Source: Sindora glabra (lineage: Eukaryota > Streptophyta > Magnoliopsida > Fabales > Fabaceae). Taken from it: a stretch of 64,000 bases of DNA. The notes below the pieces were generated by a model. That model worked only from the letters and a program-made list of their open reading frames with translations, did not search any database and was not told the origin of the DNA. The stretch spans positions 67,977,283 to 68,041,282 of the forward strand of contig CM035235.1 of NCBI GenBank assembly GCA_020226215.1, given 5' to 3'. Both the position numbers and the translations under genes were made by a program. Shown piece after piece: positions 35,353-47,307 of this stretch (the first letter of the stretch is position 1; the number at the start of each line of letters is the position of its first letter).

Positions 35353-36210
35353 TAAATCCTAGATCATCACTTCACATTATAAGCCATAATAATCAAAATA
35401 AAATAAAAATTTTAATCAAAATGTAGAAAATCTACAAACACTAACCAATAAAAATCACAAACTATCACAGATCACATATATTTATAAATTTTTTTTCTAA
35501 ATCCTAGATCATCATTTCCCATCATAAATAATAATAATCAACATGAAATATAAATTATAATATCCATACAGAAATTATAAAAATATTATCCAGTGAAAAA
35601 CATAAACTATCACATATCATATAAATTTGTATAAATCTTTTCTAAATCCTAGATCACCACTTCACAATTTAAATCATAATATTAACATAAAATAAATATT
35701 ATAATATAAATATAAAAAATATCAAAATTTAAGCAAATAAAATTTATAATTATAACAGAAATTATTACAGATCACATATATTTATATGAAAATAATAAAT
35801 TATCACAAATCACATATATTTATATGATTTTTTCCTAAATCGTAAATCATCATTTCCCATCGTAAATCATAATAATCAATATGAAATATAAATTATAATA
35901 TACATACAGAAATTATATAAATATACTAATCAATAAAAAATATAAACTATCACATATCATATAAATTTGTATAAATCTTTTCTAAATCCAAGATTATCAT
36001 TTCATATCATAAATCATAATATTAACATAAAATAAATATTATAATATAAATAGAAAAAATATTAAAACTTAAATAAATAAAATTTATAAATTCTAACAGA
36101 AAATTTTCTAACTCTTTAATCATCACTTCATATCACAAATCATAATCATTAATTTAAAAAAATATAACATAATAATAAAAATTACAAATATACTAACCAA
36201 ACAAGAGTTG
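35353..36210. repeat. Tandem repeat, six diverged units of about 130-190 bp
   Basis: Units start near 35353, 35496, 35641, 35833, 35982 and 36109 with CTAAATCCTAGATCATCA-type sequence. They contain ATCACATATATTTATA and often end before TTTTTTCTAAATC. Several units hold CTAACCA, which on the transcribed minus strand reads TGGTTAG, a splice-donor-like sequence. The array lies just upstream of the transposase in its transcription direction. Confidence 0.65.
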
Positions 36211-36429
36211 ACTGGGATCAGATTTGCTCCAACGTAAAAAATGCTTCCGAATGCAATGTACAAAAATAAGAACGGATGATGATTGATGAACGAACTGTGG
36301 CTACAAGTTTTGCGAATAAAAAAGAGAAGCAGAACTGGAAAATGGCTTCTGAGTGAGAGGGTTTGAGAGGGGAGACGGCTGCGCAAGTGTGAGTGAGGGT
36401 TTGAGGGAGGAGGGTCGGGTATATACAGG

Positions 36430-36743
36430 GGGGAGGCGCCTGATGAAATGGCTCCTCCCAGTTTAAAATTTAAATTCAAAATTTAAATTTGAAAAAATTT
36501 GAAAAGGGGCGCCTTTTGGTATGGCGCCTTCCATACGGAGGGCGCCAGTCAAAATGGCGCCTCCCGCATGGAGGGCGCCACTTGAAACGGCGCCTCCAAG
36601 GGGGAGGGCGCCAGTTTGAATGGCGCCTCCAACTCCCAGGGGCGCCACCTTGAATGGCGCCCTGCGTATTTTGGTAAAATGTTTCCAAACTGCCGTAAAA
36701 CAGTAAATTGTTTACGAAATTTGCGTAATTCGGTATTTAAGCC
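36430..36743. repeat. MULE right terminal repeat with 33-bp-period GGCGCC array
   Basis: Positions 36508-36661 hold five pairs of GGCGCC, 9 bp between the boxes of a pair and about 12 bp between pairs, giving a period of 33 bp; a further lone box lies at 36436. Each pair is a short near-palindrome (for example GGCGCCAGTTTGAATGGCGCC). The period equals 11 codons, so a minus frame stays open with an 11-residue Gly-Ala-Ile-X-X-Gly-Ala-Leu repeat. Terminal repeat 36662-36743 follows. Confidence 0.85.
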
Positions 36744-36752
36744 CCAATTTGC
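36744..36752. repeat. 9-bp target duplication of MULE, right copy
   Basis: CCAATTTGC, identical to 25823-25831. Confidence 0.85.
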
Positions 36753-39700
36753 TATTAGTAGTCTTTTATTCTTATTTTTGCTATAATTATTTGTCAGCTC
36801 ATTTATTAATAATGTTAAAATAAAGAGTTAACACAATAAATTTATTTATTGTGTAATCTTTTTATTGTGTAATCTGCGTAATTTTTTAAGAATCAAATTA
36901 TTTAATTGAAATAAAACTTCTATTTTTCGTAATTAAAGCAGTGACGTCTAGAAAGGAAGCAAAACAAGTATATAAATCGGTCATGATGCTATTAATTGAA
37001 ATAAATCTTCTTTTTCACAATGTTAAAAACGAAAAAAAAAATTCAGATAAAGTACATTTTCTTAATTTTTCAATGTGATCTATGGTGACTATGTAGGCGA
37101 AATACAGTGAGACTAAAGCTAGAAGGCATTTTTTATACTGACCCAAAATTTTTATTTTCTAATACTTTTAAATGTTGATTTGAATTTTATATTTTTTTAG
37201 TTTGATTTTGTAAGTTATTAAGACTTACGGCTACTTCTCAAAAATTTTATATTAGAATAAAAATTAAACTATTTCAATTTTTTACATTTTGTATAAAAGA
37301 TTATTTTATTAATTAATATATTACATTTAATTTTTATTTGAAGTCCAATATCAGCGTGAAATTAATTCTAATGTGTGGAATACCACATGCTTACTCTATA
37401 TGTCTTGGAACTAGTAGTATCGTGAGTTCAATATATCTAAGTTAATTTATCTATCAGATTTTTATTAATTAGGTTTATTATATTTAAATATGTATTTTAC
37501 ATATATATATATATATCTATCTAGAAATATGTAATTCGTATATTATTAGGTTTATGTAACTAGAATTATGTATAGGTATTAATAAATCACTTGATAACTA
37601 TATAAAATTGTAATTTGTAATTTTTTTTATATATGAATGTGAAAGTTTAGTAATTTTTATATAATAATAATATACTAATTATTTATTTAAGGTTGTAATT
37701 AACATACTAACTACAGAATAGGATTATGGCACTAGTCATACTTTTTCTGTTTAGGGTTTAGGGTCTGGTTGGACATGGCACTAGTCATACTTGATAGTTA
37801 GATTGGCTGCGCTTTTTACCTGGGTATATTGTATTATGATATTTTTGTTTAAAAATTCATAAATAGTCTGTTGATTTTTTGAGAAATAAAATTATTTAAT
37901 TCAAAGGCACCATTGTTTTTCCTGTTGCAATCGCAGCTCGATGGACGGAACGCAGACAAAGTAGTAGTCCGTACAGATTTTTCCTGAGAAATAAAATTAT
38001 TTAATTCAAAGGTGTCTTCGTTTTTCCTGATGCAAAGACAGCTAAATGGAGGGGATGCAGACAAGTGGGCGACCTGAGAGGCAAACTGTGGTATCCTTTG
38101 CCAACGGCTGAAGACATCTTTGGCATGGCATGCGGGCGTTGTTCATTCCTCGGCGGCTTAAAACTCTGCAAGCCGGAAAGGTCTTATCGGCTCCTTTGAT
38201 TGCGGAAAACAGAGGGGAAAGAATTTACAGTAGAGAAATTAAGATAAAAATCTGATTTTTCGCCCATTTAATTAGCTGACAAAAAGAGGAACGAGAGAAA
38301 AATGTGTACAAATTTTTTATGGATCCTACAAAAATTTTGGTCTTTGCTCCGATAAAGTGAAGACATGAGAGAAATTAAAATAATAAACCCACATGATATG
38401 TTTTTATTATATTATCCTCAGCCCTGACTAGGACTTTTAGTTTTTTTTACTTTTTCCTCTGCTCTTCGACTTTTTATAGAAAAAAATAAATGATTATGGT
38501 TTCATTTTATATATAAGAGAGTTGATGATAGCTAATTAGAGAAAAAATAATAATAACTGTTACTTATTATTTATAATAAATATTACTCATTTCGTTAACT
38601 TTATTAATTTTAGTAGTAATTATTAGAAGTAATAATTTTTCATACAATATATAATTTAACACATACATGAGGTGTTTTACAGGAGTTTGAGTTGAATTTA
38701 TAAGGATTTAGATTATAAATAAATTAATTAGTACAAATAATAAATGAATTGAGTTAAAATTGATATTAAATTAAATGCGTTAACATATCAATCTATTTAA
38801 TTATTTATATTAAAAATTTAAAAATATTATTTAGGAAATAATTATTAATTAAATTATAAAACTCAAATATAATAAAATATAAAATTTGAATTATAATAAA
38901 ATGACAATAAAAACTCAATAAAACTTTTTGATTAATGTTTCAAAATACTTTTAGTGTAAAAATAATAAGTAATTATAATTGATAAATATACTTATAAAAT
39001 AAGATTTTTTATTTAAAATTATTAAACAAATTAAATGAGTTAATATATTGTAATATATTTAATAAATGGATTGGCACACTTAATTTATGATTTAAAACTA
39101 GTGAAAACGTTTAAGTTTATTGAGTTTATATTTACATTAGAGTACTATTGCCATTTTAGTATTTTTTTTTTCATTTTTCTATCCAACCAAACAAGAAAAA
39201 ATAATTTTTTTCTTTTTTTCAATTTCTTTTCAGACAGAAAAATAAATCCTCTTCTCTATTATAGTCTTTCTTCTTTCTTTCTCTCTATTTTTTTCTCTCC
39301 TTATTCTTCTTGTATCCTTAGGGCATAGTGCTAATTTGCAAATTAGCAATATGTTATATAACATATTTCGAGCTCTCTTAGGACAACCGTATTGCTAATG
39401 TTAAGTGCAAATCACTGAGAAATGACAATGACATGTTGTGAAAAGTCATGAGTCGTGCAAATAATTATTAATGAATAATATAATATGTTTTTAATATCAT
39501 AGAAATATTTAAGTAATTCCTTCGCTGTTACTTTTCATCTAAAGCTAAGTAATTTTTTTCTAGGAAAACGAATACGGAGGGAATGAATATGTATTATCAA
39601 GATGGTAGACTTATTTATGTATGCTTCAAGTATACACACAGGAATCTCATTTTTAGAATTAGATTTTGAATTATATATATGTTACACGTATTTGAATTAT

Positions 39701-40541
39701 GCTTTGTTTTTGTTATTGTTGCTATATTCTCGATAATTTGATGTTGTCCTAATGTCTTCAAATAACTTATTTATCCTCACCAATTTGAAATTAGCTTACA
39801 ATGTTTAAAGATATATTTGTTTTAATGAAAAATATTTTTAATGAGAATATATATATATATATATATATATTAAGATCATAAAAAATATTTTATTTATTTA
39901 AAATTAAAGATTGAAAGCATTAAAAGATAGAATCATTTATCTTATAAGTTGCTTTTCTCTGCTTAATGAAAGTATGCAAATAATTTGTTGCTCCTTTAAT
40001 TTATATACAAATGAATTTTTCCAACAAAAAATTATTTCTTGAACAAAAATAAATGAAGTGCTAAGATTTTGATTGAATTTTCTCATGTTTATAGGCTGTA
40101 GTTATGAGAAGGGGAGCAGAAAGAATGTGTTATCTCTCTTCTGTGCTCTAGCAATATATAATCTTACTATATTCCAAATGTATCAGAATTTCCAATTACA
40201 ACAAAAAGGAATCTACAGGTATTTGTGTAGCAACAATATGCAATAAAAATTCCTATCTCAAAAATAGATTTTCAACCCAAATCCAGGACATAACAAAGTT
40301 CCTTACTCCTTTGTAATAGCAACGTCTTAGGGCATTCAATGGGTAGAAGCCGCAATATGGGTCACCATCGCTTGGAAAATGAGCTTGGAATTCCCTTAAT
40401 TTTACAGACATTCTCTTCAACAGAACAATTTCCCTACTAACGACTCAATTACAATTTTACCCACAAACCGCCCGATAAGTCAGTAGTCTGTAGTTCTTTC
40501 TACTAACACTTTCAGGATATCAAACCAAAACCAGATTGTCA
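36753..40541. other. Gene-poor stretch
   Basis: 36753-36840 looks like half of the AT-rich MITE family. A 105-bp tandem duplication lies at 37873-38075 (TGAGAAATAAAATTATTTAATTC twice). A (TA)n run is at about 39848-39870. No supported gene was seen. Pieces ending CCAACCAAACAAG (39183) resemble MITE ends. Confidence 0.5.
37873..38075. repeat. 105-bp tandem duplication
   Basis: Two units share GAGAAATAAAATTATTTAATTCAAAGG, TTTTTCCTG(T/A)TGCAA and CAGACAA. The units sit in a moderately GC-rich patch. Origin unknown. Confidence 0.6.
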
Positions 40542-40826
40542 ATGGCATCACGGAGAAAGATACCCACAATTCAAAGCTCTCTTTGCCCTTTTTCTGGCCC
40601 GGAGACTGGGGTTTCTCCTCCTCCTCCAAACAAGCCTTCTGTGGAGTCATCAATTGAATCAAAATGTAAGATGCCAACCATACAGAGCGTTCTTTGTCCT
40701 TGCACTCGCCCGGGGAATTCGGTTACTCCTCCAAACAAGCCTTCTGGAGAAATAACTGAATCAAAATGTAAGATGCCAACCATTAGAAGTGTTCTATGCC
40801 CTTGGACTGGTCCAAATGCCAAGTAA
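40542..40826 (+). CDS. Small protein with threefold KMPTIQSVLCP repeat, unknown function
   Basis: 94-residue frame from ATG at 40542 (an in-frame TTG lies 6 bp upstream). I do not recognise the family. It contains three repeats: KIPTIQSSLCPFSGP (residues about 6-20), KMPTIQSVLCPCTRP and KMPTIRSVLCPWTGP, separated by Pro/Ser-rich PPNKPS linkers, the last ending four residues before the stop. There is no signal peptide, membrane segment or known catalytic motif. Repeats two and three are preceded by the same ESKCKMPT coding sequence, so they arose by internal duplication of about 90 bp while keeping frame. No intron is required. It could be a real short gene, the last exon of a larger one, or a chance frame in a duplicated sequence. 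Confidence 0.4.
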   Translation: MASRRKIPTIQSSLCPFSGPETGVSPPPPNKPSVESSIESKCKMPTIQSVLCPCTRPGNSVTPPNKPSGEITESKCKMPTIRSVLCPWTGPNAK

Positions 40827-43800
40827 GGCTTCCATTCTCAGCTGAGCCTTCAAATTTAGGATTTAAAAAATAACCCGCAACCGTAATATTACTCGTAATA
40901 TTGCATTTTCGGAACAGGCTATCTGCAATTTTTCGTAATTTTATATCGTTATGATCGTATTTTTTCGTATTAGTCCACATCGCGACGTAACGGCGACCAC
41001 AATCGCAATCGCAATTTAAATTCCTGCTTCAAATTATGGATATGGATGGTAGCCGTTAGAGTGTTCCACAGCTTATGTGTCAAGTATGCTGAGACTTTTG
41101 AAAATAAATAAGAGCTTTAACTGGTTCAAATGCTATAAGTGGCTCTTTTATGCTGATTAAATTATGTGAATTATGTTGGGACTTTTGGTTGTAAACGAAA
41201 ATAAATAAGAGGGACTACTGGTCTCTATGTCTCTTCTTTTGGTCTTTGAACAGCCTCTCTTTTTTTGGATGAAATTCTGGGCAACAGCTTGCACAAGCAA
41301 GAGATCTGCGAGTAATAAACAGGCAAGGATTTTTTGTTTTTTTATGGACCTTCTTATTTCTCTCTTATTGTTTTCCTTTTTCTTTCACATCCGAAGTGCT
41401 AAAAGCATGATTTATGCAAAGATTTCTGCTTTCTGCTCCTTAATCATGTTGTTGTTAAAAAACAGAATTTTTTCCCCTCTATGACCTCTCCACTCACCCG
41501 ATTATAATCATTTCTTCATGTTGACACCAATTTCCAAGCGATGGAGTGCAGATCCTTAATTTGAGAGTTAGGTTTTGTTTATCTTCAGAGTACCTCTCTC
41601 TTCTTGTTTCCTTTTCCTTTCCCATCCTAACTTCTAAAAATAGCATGATTTATACAACGAGTTCTACTTTCTACTCCCTAATTATGTTGTTCTCGTTGTT
41701 ATTTTTTTTTTCTTGAAAAAAAAAACAGATCTTGAAATAGAGAAGAACCCAGTTCAGCAAAGCTAGATCTAATCACCAATTGTTTGGGAAAAGGTAAATG
41801 GTTAAAACAAAACAAAATAGCCATTATTTGGTTTTCTTTTTCTCTCTATTCTCCCTCTTCTCACCCAATTATAATCATCTGTTGATGTTCATATCCCAAT
41901 TTCCAACCGATGGAGTGGAAACCCTTAATTTGAAAGTTAGGTTTTCTTTTGCTTTCATGTTATCTTTCAAAGTAAGTCAGATACGAAAGTGAGGAACGGG
42001 AATACTGATCCACTACCATCCACATTTTTGCTGTGTCTTTTTTACTCTTTTGGGTGGGGGCGGGGGAGGACGAAGAAACAGGTGAAAACCTAAATTTTCC
42101 TAGTTTGATTTTAGAATCTAAAAAGGTTTTTGATTTTGATAAAGAATATGGCAAGGCCGCTGTTATTCACTGCGTTTGTGTAAGAATTTGAAAGCGAAGT
42201 GACTCGACTTTCCTGCGTTAAATCCTGTTTTTTTTCTTCTTCTTCAATCCTTTATTACATGGGGTTAGATTTAAGGGTGGATCCCAAGAAAGGCGTAGCC
42301 TTTTATCAAACACAGAACTGAAAAAAGGAAACCAAAATCAGAAAACACAGATATGCAGAAAAAAACTAGAAATCCCAGACAAAACCAGAAAGAAATCTAT
42401 GGGGTTTGGATCCTGAGGAAAAATTTGAAGACAAAAAATAATATTGTGTTGATCTCATAAATTCATGTCTGTTAATAATTGTATGATGAGAAAATCTGTG
42501 GAAAAGACAAAATTCTCTATAATGACCCGCTACTTCCACTTCACGTAGCTCTCTTGAACCGCTGCCACCATTGTACCCGCCATTTCCCCTTTTTTTATGC
42601 TCACATGTTTTTCCTTTTTCATCTTTTTACTTTTATGTTTAATTAATAAATTAATTTAATATATATAATGTATAAGTAATAAGTATAAAATTGTCATTTA
42701 ATAATATCATTCTTTTTATTTTTAAGTTTCAATCTAATCAAACAATGAAAATTATTTCTTCCTATAAAATTTTGTTTACATTTTTTTCCACTAATTTTTT
42801 TCATCTCATCCAATTAAAGGATGAGGGGTAAGTATGAGGAAAATCTATAGAAATGTAAGGGATTTTTTTCTCAAATTTACCCTCACTGCTCACTTATTCA
42901 TAAATACTTTTTACTTCCAGAATCCAAAAACGTTCAGCACTGCCCACCAAATTTATTAGTTTAAGTTAGCGATTTTAAAATTTTCACCGGATTTTATGTT
43001 TCAATTCACTAAAAATGGGTACGTATAGTGTATTTACAAATTTAAACTTATGAAATTTAAAAAGGTACAATTGTCATTTGATGATATGATATTTTCTTTA
43101 CCTTGATCTGTCAAATTAAACCAAAAAATATAAAAAAAAGGCTTTTCTGCCATTTTTCTTTACTTCTATTTATTTCCTACCCTTTCTTTCCACCTCAAAA
43201 TTAAGACAAATTGCCCCCAGGCCCTCCCCATATCGTTTAATAAATAACATAAATTGCGATTCAAGCATGATTATCTTTCATTTTTTTTTTTTTTGGTGAA
43301 TTGGCATGATTGTCTAATAATATGATAAATTACTAATTTTTTTAATACTGCAAAATAAAATAATATTCAAATGGGTAAAGAAATGCACAATATATAAATT
43401 CGGAAAGCCAATGATAGATACATGAAATAAAATTAAACATCCATTAAATGTATTATTGCAGTCAATGAAACACGAAATTTTAAACAACGTCCCACACGAA
43501 AAGAATAAAATACTAGCATTTTACGTTATCCGAAACCCAAAGTCATTACAATATGATGTTTTTATCTCTGTCTTGCCCACTAACAGATCTATGATTTATT
43601 GAAGTTCTCGTTCTTCTCAATTACGCCATCCATGCAGACCCAAAAAGCAGTAGACCTAAGTGGATGAGAGTCTACTGTCTGGCATGATTACTTTTGTTAG
43701 TCTTTGTTACAACACAGTAGTACCCCTCCTTCGAGCAAGTTGGTCCAAGATCCCGCCAAAAAAAAAAAAAAACACCCTCATCTGTTTCTTTCTGTCTATC

Positions 43801-44869
43801 TATTTTAGATTTGTTCATCATAAAACATGGAAATATGCATTTGTTTAGTCATGACGAAGAAGTCAATGTTACATGACGAGAGAGAGCAATTATAATATGC
43901 TACTAATACAATAATATATTATTATATTAATGATGTACTGTAATCAGATTAAAGTGACAAGAAGAAAAGAGAATGGGAAGAAAATTATAATTAGGAGATA
44001 CTGCACAACAATTATTGCAAACCAATTTTTACATTAAAAAGGGGAAGAGGGAATAGGTGGTAAATTTACTGTAACATTATACTCTATCTTAAAATTCCTT
44101 AGAATTATATGTGCAATACATGAAACATAGTATTATTTTCTATTTTTATTGTTAGGAAAGGACTTATTTACTACATATCTAGGTAGTCGTGACGTTTTTC
44201 CGTTCCATATTTCAGATTTTGGCCTCCTTATACTCTGGATAGAAATTTGTAAAAAACAATTTGACCAAATGCCAGAGCTTTTATGTACAAATTTAATTAT
44301 TGAGTAACTAGCATATAAAAAATTTGCAACTCTATCCGTAAAAGTTACACTGATATATAACCACTAAAAAAAAAAAAAAGTCTTTAGTGCGCTTGTTAAA
44401 CAATAATGAGAAAATAAAATTGTTATTTTAATTCTCAAAGAGAGAAAGGGAGAAACAAGCATATAAAGATTTACGACGTTATCCATAGAAGTTACTTTAA
44501 TATTTAAAAAGGAAAAAAAAAAGGCAAGCTACACATCGTATGCGTGCGTGGTGAGCAAGAATAAAGAGATGTAATAAAACTAAAAGTTTAGTTCATAAAA
44601 GAAATAAAGAGACAAGAGTAAAGAGTTATTATGATGATAATAAGGGAGAAATAGTTTTTTTCTTCAATAGAAAATTGGAGAGAAAGAAAAGTTAGTAAGT
44701 TAAAAAAAAAAAATAATAACTTCATTATAAATCCATTGATGATAATGATGATTATGATAATTTTAAATTTAATGTTATTATGATGGATAAAAACTAAATG
44801 AATAATAGAGGAAAATTATAAAAAACTGTTATTATATTTTAAAGAATTAAAATAATATATAATATGGAA

Positions 44870-44911
<42 letters not shown>

Positions 44912-46364
44912 AATAACCACGTCTAATGCTTGAGTAAAGAAAATTCAAATGAAGGGTAATATAATCATAGAGCAACTAGAATCAACATTGCTACCCTTTT
45001 TTTAAGTAATTACCGTATCAATTGACCTTGATGGAATTGAATAACAATTTAATATTTATTTAGAAAATAGCTTCCCACACACAGCTGCTTTACAAGGGTG
45101 GGATGGGAATTTCCCGGCAATGTGGGAATTTTCCTCCCATCTTCTCCCACTTGTGGAGAGAATAAAAACTTACGCCGGCCCTTCATAATTTTATACCCAT
45201 TTTTTTCTCTCACTAATTCTCTCACATTCAAACAATAAATTTTTTTAATTTCTCAGCATTTTATCTTCGCCCATTTCTTTCTCCTTACTTTTCCTTCCAA
45301 CCAAACAAACGGTAAAAGTGTCACCTTTCTTTCTTCTCTTAAATTCTATCTTTCTTGCAATGCTACGTAGAAAATTAAAATAGTTGACAACGAAAAAAGG
45401 GGTTATTACTGTTTTATCAACTAATATTTGGTTAGTGCTATAAAATACACAATAGGAGTTTTGTTTTCTCTGTGTAGTCATGAAGAAAAAACCAATGTTA
45501 TATGACGGAAAGCTATAAAGACAGGAAGAAAGGGAGAGAAAATATATACGGGAGAGGGAAAAGGTAAGAACTTGGTAATATTATACGTCTAAGTAATAAC
45601 TAACATCAGTAGCCATGAAAAATAAGAAAAAGAAAATTGCATGGTTAATGAAAATTAAAAAGAGAAGAGAGTGTGCAAGTTGCAAAATAATACCAGTTAA
45701 AATTGGAATATATAGTTAAATAATGTAATTAAATTTAAATTTTGCTTTAGTTAACATATTTTTATTATAAAAATAAAACATACAGTGTTATATATATTAT
45801 CCTATGATATTTGTATATTGGTTAGAAATTACAACAGTGTATAAAAAAGTAATTTACAATGAAATAAATAAAAAGAAAATAAATAATGTATGAGCCGTAA
45901 AGTATTAAGAGTAACAAAAAAAAACTTTGTGTTAAGTAATTTCAATTGAATTGATATACTAATTTATTTAATATATTTCACAATAATAAAATAAATGATG
46001 TTATATTTATTCTACTTAATTATATTAATGAGTAACCGTGAATAATAAATGTGGATATAAAAAAGAGAAAAATATGAAATAAAATAAATAAAAAATAATA
46101 TATGAATTATGAAATAATCAAAATTAAAAATACGATAAAAATAATTAATTAAAATTAAAATATTAATTTAATTTGAAATATTATATAACAAGGATATAAT
46201 ATGTAACATTTATGTTATTTAATAACTGTTTCAATTAAGTTATAAATAACATCAATAAACAAAAAATAGTTTGTAAAATATAAAGTAGTATCAGAATTAA
46301 ATAAAATGAAAATAAAATCTAAAAAGGAAAGAAAACTTGTAAAAACATTTCACAAAGCACTAAC
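40827..46364. other. Gene-poor stretch with repeated patches
   Basis: Diverged repeated patches occur at 41360-41960 (CTCACCCGATTATAATCAT at 41493 and CTCACCCAATTATAATCAT at 41858; AGCATGATTTATGCAA at 41404 and AGCATGATTTATACAA at 41642). An (AT)n run is at 44875-44906. A patch at 45070-45310 ends CCTTCCAACCAAACAAACGG and resembles a MITE end. No supported gene was seen. Confidence 0.5.
44875..44906. repeat. (AT)n microsatellite
   Basis: Uninterrupted AT dinucleotides, about 16 units. Confidence 0.9.
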
Positions 46365-47135
46365 TGTCTATTTGGAATAGGTGAATTGGCGGGGGAAGTA
46401 AATGTTGAGGTGAAAACGGGGTGATTTTGCAATTTTCGCCTATTTGGCTGAGAGTGAAATTCGGGGGGGGGGGGAGGGGGATGAAATTTGTCAGTTTCGG
46501 TAGGGCTCGGCGAAATTGCCCCCCTCCCCATTTTGGAATGAAATTGGGGTGAAAGGCATTTCTGAAATCACTTTTCCTTTTTCTGCCCCTGTTTCGTCTG
46601 AATCTTCTTGCTCTCTGTTGGTCATTTTGTCGTCTTCTCTCACCGATCCAGAAGTGTGTCTGCGTTCGACACCCAACCTTCATCGTTGACCACTGCTTGC
46701 AAACCTCATATCAGGTAGCATCCTTTCCTCCCCCTCGTATTGGAAGCTTGATGTCTCGTTGCTATGATTTGTTGCGAGGGCTGTCCGGAAGAAAAGATCT
46801 GTCCAAAGGACTGTTCATTAAACATATATAATTCTATTATCATCAATAATAAAATAAATTAAAAATAATTTAAAATTATTATCATCAAACATATATAATT
46901 TTATTAAATAAGGATAATATAATAATTTTCTACAATCATATTTCCTTCCCCTCCCATTTTCACCTATTTCAAACAAGTAAAATTAATTTCACTCTCATTT
47001 ACTTCCTCTTCTATTTTCACCCATTCCAAACAAAATAAATTCAAAGCATTTCACCACATTTACTTCCCCCTCCATTTCCTTTCACCTCCAATTTCTTTCT
47101 CCCCCATTTACACCTCTAGCCAAACAAACCTAAGT
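46365..47135. mobile_element. MITE-like repeat with TTTGG/CCAAA ends
   Basis: The left end CTGTCTATTTGGAATAGGTG and the right end, read in reverse, CTTAGGTTTGTTTGGCTAGAGGTG are related inverted sequences. Two more right-end-like copies (CACCTATTTCAAACAAG at about 46960 and CACCCATTCCAAACAAA at about 47018) precede the final one, as if ends were duplicated. The interior includes a run of 12 G at about 46463 and a GC-rich 180-bp patch with overlapping frames but no recognised protein. Confidence 0.4.
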
Positions 47136-47251
47136 CTGGTTAATTTGCATAATGCAAAAGGCTGTTTGTGTCATAGAGCGACAATAGGTAGGTGTATGTC
47201 CAGGACCGAAACTGAATGAACTTTTGGAATTAAAAAATTTTAAGGCCATTT

Positions 47252-47254
<3 letters not shown>

Positions 47255-47305
<51 letters not shown>
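47255..47305. repeat. (AT)n microsatellite
   Basis: About 25 uninterrupted AT units. It makes an artificial Ile-Tyr frame on both strands. Confidence 0.9.

Positions 47306-47307
<2 letters not shown>

Larger units (their letters stand above)
25832..36743 (-). mobile_element. 10.9-kb MULE carrying PMD gene and MuDR-type transposase
   Basis: A 10,912-bp Mutator-like element. Left end GGCTAAAATATC; right end on the opposite strand GGCTTAAATACC. The two ends align over about 80 bp up to AATACGCA, and each is followed by a GGCGCC-rich palindrome array. A perfect 9-bp target duplication borders it. Both genes read leftwards: transposase 33752-30936 nearer the right end, then PMD gene 30608-28127. 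Both carry disabling mutations, so this copy is probably immobile by itself. A foldback derivative is nested at 27126-27823. MULEs bearing PMD genes are known in eudicots; the combination here with the hairpin array is described under findings. Confidence 0.9.

Noticed and set aside
36508..36661. CRISPR-like regularly spaced palindromes
   Set aside because: A plant nuclear transposon terminus; the repeats are six-base boxes with 9-12 bp spacers, far from CRISPR dimensions.
36463..36688. Two overlapping minus frames encoding regular 11-residue repeats
   Set aside because: The regularity follows from the 33-bp period of the terminal GGCGCC array; not called as a gene, though noted in the findings.
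46319..46683. Overlapping minus frames over the G-run
   Set aside because: They arise from biased composition in a MITE-like repeat; three frames are open at once without any domain.
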